From: Carposina sasakii
Lineage: Eukaryota > Arthropoda > Insecta > Lepidoptera > Carposinidae
DNA length: 64,000 nt
Reading direction: 5' to 3'
Assembly: GCA_014607495.2 (NCBI GenBank)
Contig: CP053169.1
Coordinates: 8,680,001 to 8,744,000 of the forward strand
Below the pieces are notes generated by a model that did no database searches, had not been told where the DNA came from, and saw only the letters and a list, made by a program, of their open reading frames with translations. The first letter of the stretch is position 1. Each line of letters opens with the position of its first letter. Positions 58,616-64,000 of this stretch are shown here, piece by piece. The translations under genes and the position numbers were made by a program.

Positions 58616-59294
58616 TACCTATATAAACTTTCTATTTTGAGTCTCAAATATTGTGAACAGTTACTCTATGTAGATTTTAGTTAAAGTTTATTACTATTTT
58701 TTTTTATGTACTTACACATGCTTGTATTTTTGATGGCAACTTTTTGGCATTCAGGTGACTGACTTTTAATGAATTAAAGGACCTCCGACTGGACTTAGAC
58801 CGGCCCGAGTGCCCACCGGTGTACCTTGTAGCATGGGGACTTTTTTTTACATAAGAGTTTTTTACATTGGTACAGTTTGAGTCGATGAATTATTAAAATA
58901 AACTATTAAGTAGGTAGGTATTCTATCTGTTGTAGTTTGTTGGGATGACTCGTTGAAGCCACAATATATTTGCGGTTTTTGGTAAACAAATGAACGGTAT
59001 CATAACGCTTATCTATTGTAATAAAACAATGGCTTTGTTTTGCCCATTTATTCCTATTAAAGCGACATAGACTATTAGGTAGTCGTGGTAGGTATATTTT
59101 GCACATTTCTGTTATTTTATTTTTATGCAATATGAAGACTAAAGTTTTGTACTAAGTTAGTACTAACTACTTTTTATTTCACTATTTATTTATTATATTT
59201 GTACGTCAAACGATTATTTTTACGGAATTTGCATTTGATTCAGTCCAGTTATTTTGCAAAACCGTTGTTGAACCTTATATTCATACATAAAAAT

Positions 59295-59425
59295 AATACA
59301 TACCTACATAAAATCAAGCCTCTTTCCCGGAGGGGTAGGCAGAGATCACGGATCTCCATTTGCTACGATCCTGACATACCTCTTTCGCTTCATCTTCTTT
59401 CATGATATTCTTCATGCACGGATTC
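59295..59425. repeat. Short repeat with CTCTTTCCCGGAGGGG (family F)
   Basis: GCCTCTTTCCCGGAGGGGTA, GATCACGGATCTCCATTTGC, CACCTCTTTCGCTTCATC-type order. The same unit occurs at 62828-62935 inside a SINE. Confidence 0.6.
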
Positions 59426-61517
59426 GGAAGTAGTTTCAATTTTCCTATACACTTCAAACAAACAACTAAATCTTACGACTTTAAAATATTATTAGTAGAG
59501 AATGTCAGATAGCTTTTTTGAAGAATGCTGTCTTTCTCTTAAATTTGATCCACATAGAGACAGCATCAACTTGTTTCAGATAGCCTCTCTAATCATTGGA
59601 CAAATCTGCCCTCAGTAAATTAACGTCTAATGTTTCGTAACAAGTATTACCACAGGAAATCCGATGAAGCAGTGGTATATCCAGGAAAAGAAGTTAAACG
59701 ATGTATAACTATGTACAACCGTTTATTCAACTATTTCACAGTTAGGCTGCCTTTGGCGGTATTATATTCGAGAAAGGCAGCACCATATAATTTAATTTAC
59801 ACTGTTTATCTTAATTGTTATTTCAGTAACTAATTTAACAATACGATTAACATTTTTAAATACAAACGGAGGTAGTTTATTTCAAACTGCAATTGGACAG
59901 AGTAACGTCTTACAAACTCAACAGTCAAGAATAAAGTGACACCATTTAGTTTCTACCCTACTATTTATACAACCATCGCAACCTCCCAGAACGATATAGC
60001 AGGAGTCATAATAACTACTTTTATAAAATATAGCCTTTAATCAATTGACTTTATATAATAATAATAATTAATATTATAAGGTACGCTATATATTCATATG
60101 TATGATGTGGTGCTGACTGTAAACTGTAACACAAGTTAACTAACTAAAAGGAAAAAACAAAAACATAATTTTATATTGGGTACAAGAACTTTTCCAAAGA
60201 CAATAGAGCGCCTGAAATATTGTCTATTAACCGTTCTTTATTCGCCATTATTTAATATTTATTATCGATGTTCTGCGCTTGAAGCTGAAGTAAATTATAA
60301 TTTAGAAATGTTAATGCTTCTATGTAGCTCGGAGCAAAATTATTAGCCTGTAATGTTGAAAAGTATTACGTTCCACTTAGTGAGGGTTATACAGACGAGC
60401 GATTTTTAATAGACTGTAAATGTAGTGTACACTGAATTTGTACACTTCAGTCACTCCTGCAAGGTATTTTCTGGCAAGTTTAAATAAATGTACCCAGCTC
60501 CTATCTATCCTATCCTATCCTAGCTCTTCCCCTCTTCATCTCCCCCTGTATGTGACCATACATAATTTCGGGCAGGAGATTCGCTCGCACCATCTATCCA
60601 GGTGATCTGTACTATTTTTTTACTTTTAATAGTTGTCAGAAAATCCCTCATTCCTATGCTGATACGGGGCTACACTGGCTGTCCCATTTCGGGAATATGT
60701 ATTATGTGCATAACGATATCCTGAAGGAAGAACGCTTGTTATTATACACTCAGCAGAAGTAAGCTCAGAGGAGGTGTATAAAGCACACTATAGGTGTTAG
60801 GCAACCATCTTGCGTGTAAAGGAAAGTAAAAGCACCTAGTATAAACCCATTTCAATTATTTTTATCATAGCATAAGAACGTACACACGTTACCATAAAAT
60901 ATGAAACTGATTTTGCCAGAGCAACTTCTGCGTTTAAATTACAATACAATATAATACAAAAATTATTTATTTACTAAAACAACATCAATCAACACAACAA
61001 TAAAAGATAAAACTTAAACTAGCATGATTGTGGTGTGTGATGTGCCAGCAAAATGGTCCCAGCTCAGCGTATTGTTGCAGTATTACCTGCAACGCTGAAT
61101 TATAAAGTCACTCGTCTGCGCGCATCTTTAATGTGTCCAACAAGACACTGCAATAATCGTTAAAGTTTTTCACTGCCGTGTTAAATTTTAAAACTGTACT
61201 AGCAGAGCTTTACTCCCAAGTGGGTCAGGTTTATGGAGAAAATGGGCTATTCGGATCCAACGATATTTTGTACGCCGCCTAATGGATGGTAGCTTCACAA
61301 TTCAATACTTAATTATAATATACTAGCGACTCGCCCCGGCTTCGCACGGGTGCAATGCTGATACTATAACAAATAAACCTTCCTCTTGACTAAGTAGGTA
61401 TTTAAAAAAACGAATTGCGTGGTTTAAAAGATCTAAGCATATGTACACAGACATGACATGGACAGACAGACAGAGGAAAGTCACTTTGTTTTATACTATG
61501 TTATGATTATGATTCCT
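59426..61517. other. Intron 1 DNA, nothing recognised
   Basis: AT-rich. A fragment with GCGACTCGCCCCGGCTTCGC near 61325 is a common lepidopteran repeat end. No exon-like open frame. Confidence 0.4.
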
Positions 61518-61795
61518 GGGGGGCAATTCTTGAAAATTTTTGAGCCGAAACGCAACCACTAACGAACCGTTAACTAAACGTGGTGCGAAGCAATATATTC
61601 TTATACCGCTTGAGAAATAAGGTATATTTTAGCACGCATCAGTCGTGAGTATGACAGAATAAAAACAAATATCTATCTCGTGCTGAAATGTGTCTAATTT
61701 CGTAACCGTAAAGTAATTATTGCTTTATTCTGAGCGTCTACAACGGTTCCGTTTCGGCTTCGTTCCAACTCGAGAGTTTTCGAGAATTGCCCCCC
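61518..61795. mobile_element. MITE with GGGGGGCAATTCT termini
   Basis: 278 bp. The left terminus GGGGGGCAATTCTTGAAAA and right terminus TTTTCGAGAATTGCCCCCC are inverted, with further pairing between GAAACG and CGTTTC about 30 bases in. Non-coding. Confidence 0.75.
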
Positions 61796-61824
61796 TGTGC
61801 TGATGGAGACCTTCACTAGAAAAC

Positions 61825-61975
61825 ATAACAGTGCCTTCCGTGTTGACAACATAGTCCGAAAATCACACTGCGGTCACCAACCCGCCAGCCCAGAGTGGTG
61901 ACTATGGCAAAACCGTCCTATGGCTGTAGCCTCGTTGCGTGCCTTAGGGAAGGCCTAAATCCAGCAGTGATTAAA
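61825..61975 (+). mobile_element. Retroposon family C, 3' half
   Basis: GTGTTGACAACATAGTCCG to GAAGGCCTAAATCCAGCAGTG, then decay. No tail. Confidence 0.6.
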
Positions 61976-62324
61976 TGAACTTACCTTGGTATGTGAAGTT
62001 CAATCACAATTATATGAAGTATTTTGTTCGAAGATATTAGATATACACATGTAGTTACACAGATCAATGTCGCTTTGGCTCACTTAGTTCTGAGATATAT
62101 GTACGTATGTAGATAATAAAAATAAAGAATGAAACATAATATAGGCCGATCTTACACGCCGACACCGTTGTTTATAGGCAAGTCCTTCATTTAGTTTAGA
62201 GAGCGATGTTTCACAACTAAGGGTTGGAGTAAGTAAGGGTGGGAGGGTTGCTAAACGTTGCCAAAAACGTAATCTAAGAATAAAAAGTTTAAAGGAGATG
62301 GTCAAATTTGTCACCCGAATAATT

Positions 62325-62397
62325 GACCCGGTAGCTCAGTTGGTGAGAGCTCTGCACGGAATGCGAGAGGTCGTGGGTTCGAGTCCCACTCGGCTGA
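62325..62397 (+). repeat. tRNA-like sequence (repeat-borne)
   Basis: GGTAGCTCAGTTGGTGAGAGC and GGGTTCGAGTCCCAC resemble A and B boxes, but the acceptor arm does not pair properly. The flanks (ACGTTGCCAAAAACGTAATC and CACCCGAATAATTGACC) are those of the repeat at 36911-37391. Not a confident tRNA gene. Confidence 0.6.
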
Positions 62398-62532
62398 AGA
62401 ATTTTTTCATTTCTTAAAATCATATCTATAACTAATTATGTATTCAGTATTTTGTTCTGGATATTAGATATACATGATAAAATAACAACCACAATTTCAC
62501 GTTAGTTTAACACTACATCGCTTTGTCCACAG

Positions 62533-62727
62533 TAACTGACTGCGAAGTATCACCCTGGGGACCCTGGTCAGAATGCAGCACGTCCTGCGGCTCCGGCAGT
62601 ATGATGAGGCAGCGTCAGATCCTGCACAGCCCGACACATGGAGGCAAGCATTGCCCCTCGCTGGTGCAACGAAGGGCGTGTCAGGAACACCATGGATGCT
62701 CGGCTGACAGTGACGTGCCTTTACGAG
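62533..62727 (+). CDS. SBSPON: SBSPON-like protein, coding exon 2 (thrombospondin type-1 repeat)
   Basis: Acceptor TTTGTCCACAG ends at 62532. The one base left by exon 1 plus TA completes residue 77 (Val), so the phase agrees exactly. Residues 78-141 are a TSP1 repeat: CEVSPWGPWSECSTSCGSG with the WxxWxxC motif (a typical C-mannosylation site), an arginine-bearing strand (MMRQRQI), GGKHCP, and cysteines at 126 and 132 to close the fold. The exon is cut by donor G|GTGGGT in phase 1 after 62727. The SMB-then-single-TSP1 order is that of SBSPON/RPE-spondin and differs from multi-TSP1 proteins such as spondins and ADAMTS. The frame continuing past the donor meets a stop a few codons later. Confidence 0.92.
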
Positions 62728-62749
62728 GTGGGTTTATATAAATAAATGA

Positions 62750-63025
62750 CACACATCAACCTAGTCCCATACTAAGATTCCTAAGGTCTTGTGTCGTTGG
62801 TACAAAGGCATATATAGGTAAATACACATACATAAAAATCACGCCTCTTTCCCGGAGGGGTAGGCAGAGATCACGGATCTCCATTTGCTACGATCCTGAC
62901 ACACCTCTTTCGCTTCATCTACTTTCATGACATTATTTATCATATCAATGATGGCACCTACCGGGATTCGAACCCAGGAATTATGGCGCGGGGTCTCTAC
63001 CAACTACACCAATCGGCCGTCAAAT
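62750..63025 (-). mobile_element. SINE family D (minus) with family F segment inside
   Basis: The outer parts are SINE D in reverse: ACCTAGTCCCATACTAAG at the left, and GATTCGAACCCAGGA with CACCAATCGGCCGTC at the right. The middle (62828-62935) is family F. The body between the A/B boxes and the tail is partly lost, so F replaced it. It lies in intron 2 of the SMB-TSP1 gene. Confidence 0.65.
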
Positions 63026-63319
63026 GATTTGTTGTTTTGGAACATCCTTCTAAAAGCACATGAATCGAAGAGATATTCAGTTCAGGGTAAATAATGGGCA
63101 CCGCATAACATCGTATAACAATTTTCAAAAAACAATTTAGTCTTACATACAAATGCATTTCGAAAAGACTGGTCGAGGCATCCTATGACCGAAGGGCTGG
63201 CCAGTACGAAGCCTTTAGATAAAGGATTAGCCTTGCCATTCAGCAAGGAAACGTGGTCAACCTTTTGGGTGGGTATAAAATTAATAAGGATCGTTAATTG
63301 AAATGATATTTTTTTCTAG

Positions 63320-63437
63320 ATGAGATCGCTATGATCCTACCTGGAGGACTGAACCGGCACTCCAACCAGACTGTGGATATCAGGAAGAACCTGCGCCTGC
63401 GCAACCCAGATGATCCAGAATCGAACTTACATAGAGA
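63320..63437 (+). CDS. SBSPON: SBSPON-like protein, coding exon 3 (post-TSP1 linker)
   Basis: Acceptor TTTTTCTAG ends at 63319. The first bases AT complete the split codon to Asp 142. Residues 143-180 read EIAMILPGG, RHSNQTVDI, then a basic, Arg/Asn-rich stretch ending LHR, with a sequon NQT at 157-159. The exon ends at 63437 before GTAAGTAT in phase 2. Exon length, phase agreement and strong splice sites support it; this linker is poorly conserved and I identify it by continuity rather than by domain. The conserved C-terminal part of SBSPON proteins is not present in the window. Confidence 0.82.
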
Positions 63438-63980
63438 GTAAGTATACTTGGTACTTATAGGTTGTTTTCTTGCAATTACTTGCATAAGGTTTGAAATAAT
63501 ATTTTTTTTCTTTTTTTAATGAAATAAAGTATGGAAACAGCATGACAAGGATGACAAGTAACTATACATATAGGATATATGACTGAAATAAGTGTTTATA
63601 CCTATATACGCTCGCAGCGGAGATATATGGATGAAGTAGACATATTATAATTATTAATTAAGTGCAATATATAGTTATATATTGGTTCACAAGAATTAGA
63701 TTTAATTTTATACTAGTCTCTACAAGTTGTTTCACTTAGAATAAAGATTCACTCCGCTGAGCGAAGACCTATCATTAATCTAAGTTGTTTCAATAAAAGT
63801 GTAAAAGAAAGTCTTCATATTTGTCAAAGATGACATAGATAGAAATTATGGATAGAAATATTCAATTAACAGAACAAATAAGCTTTTGTTTGTCGATGAA
63901 AACGAAAACTGTAATTTTCCTATTCTAAATTGCCTCCGTTCAATCATAGTGCAGAGTAAAATTTTCTATTCTTATTACAG

Positions 63981-64000
63981 TATATCAACCTAAACTACAT
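63981..64000 (+). CDS. SBSPON: Possible start of coding exon 4, cut by the window edge
   Basis: TATTCTTATTACAG is a good acceptor ending at 63980. Joined in the required phase 2, the reading would be Asp-Ile-Ser-Thr and then TAA, ending the protein at about 184 residues without the family's C-terminal region. Either this acceptor belongs to a short isoform, or it is not used and the true exon 4 lies beyond the window. Confidence 0.3.

Overview
The window is nuclear DNA of a moth or butterfly (Lepidoptera). It is AT-rich, almost free of long open reading frames, and packed with short repeat families of lepidopteran type: tRNA-derived SINEs, a short retroposon with a (GAT)n tail, many palindromic MITEs, and degraded elements ending in CTAGT. 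I call one host protein-coding gene, one tRNA gene and one nearly full-length but defective LTR retrotransposon. The rest is transposable-element debris and unrecognised intergenic or intronic DNA.

The host gene is on the + strand. It encodes a small secreted protein with a somatomedin B domain followed by a thrombospondin type-1 repeat, the architecture of SBSPON (RPE-spondin). Three coding exons fit together in phase: 39168-39396 (signal peptide and SMB), 62533-62727 (TSP1) and 63320-63437 (linker). Intron 1 is 23 kb and is filled with repeats. The gene continues past the right edge; a possible fourth exon starts at 63981. A CpG-rich, ATG-free stretch ending in a canonical GTAAGT donor (about 8965-9147) could be a distant non-coding first exon and promoter, paired with an acceptor at 39015. 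A tRNA-Thr(CGT) gene (38769-38840) lies just upstream of the coding start.

The LTR retrotransposon (24275-29277, minus strand) is of Ty3/gypsy type. Its two 438-bp LTRs are nearly identical, so it inserted recently, but its interior is a mosaic. Gag, protease and RT are followed by a second protease, a protease-RT linker fused to an integrase C-terminus, and a displaced second RT piece; RNase H and the integrase core are missing. Its 3' non-coding part carries two arrays of small stem-loops with different stems but a shared loop core (TCCATCC or GTCCWTC). This is the most unusual structure in the window. The element sits in the AT-microsatellite centre of an older palindromic element whose arms remain at 24024-24274 and 29386-29514.

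Layout: 1-8964, MITEs and old repeats; 8965-9147, candidate promoter/exon; 9148-24023, dense nested MITEs and SINEs, including a hAT-type MITE with a perfect 8-bp target duplication; 24024-29514, the LTR element in its palindromic host; 29515-38768, several TIR elements, a second hAT MITE with a perfect 8-bp duplication, a 976-bp TIR element with internal repeats and a tRNA-like inverted repeat; 38769-64000, the tRNA gene and the SMB-TSP1 gene with its repeat-filled introns. Several stretches near 40-49 kb look scrambled or locally duplicated and may be assembly artefacts.
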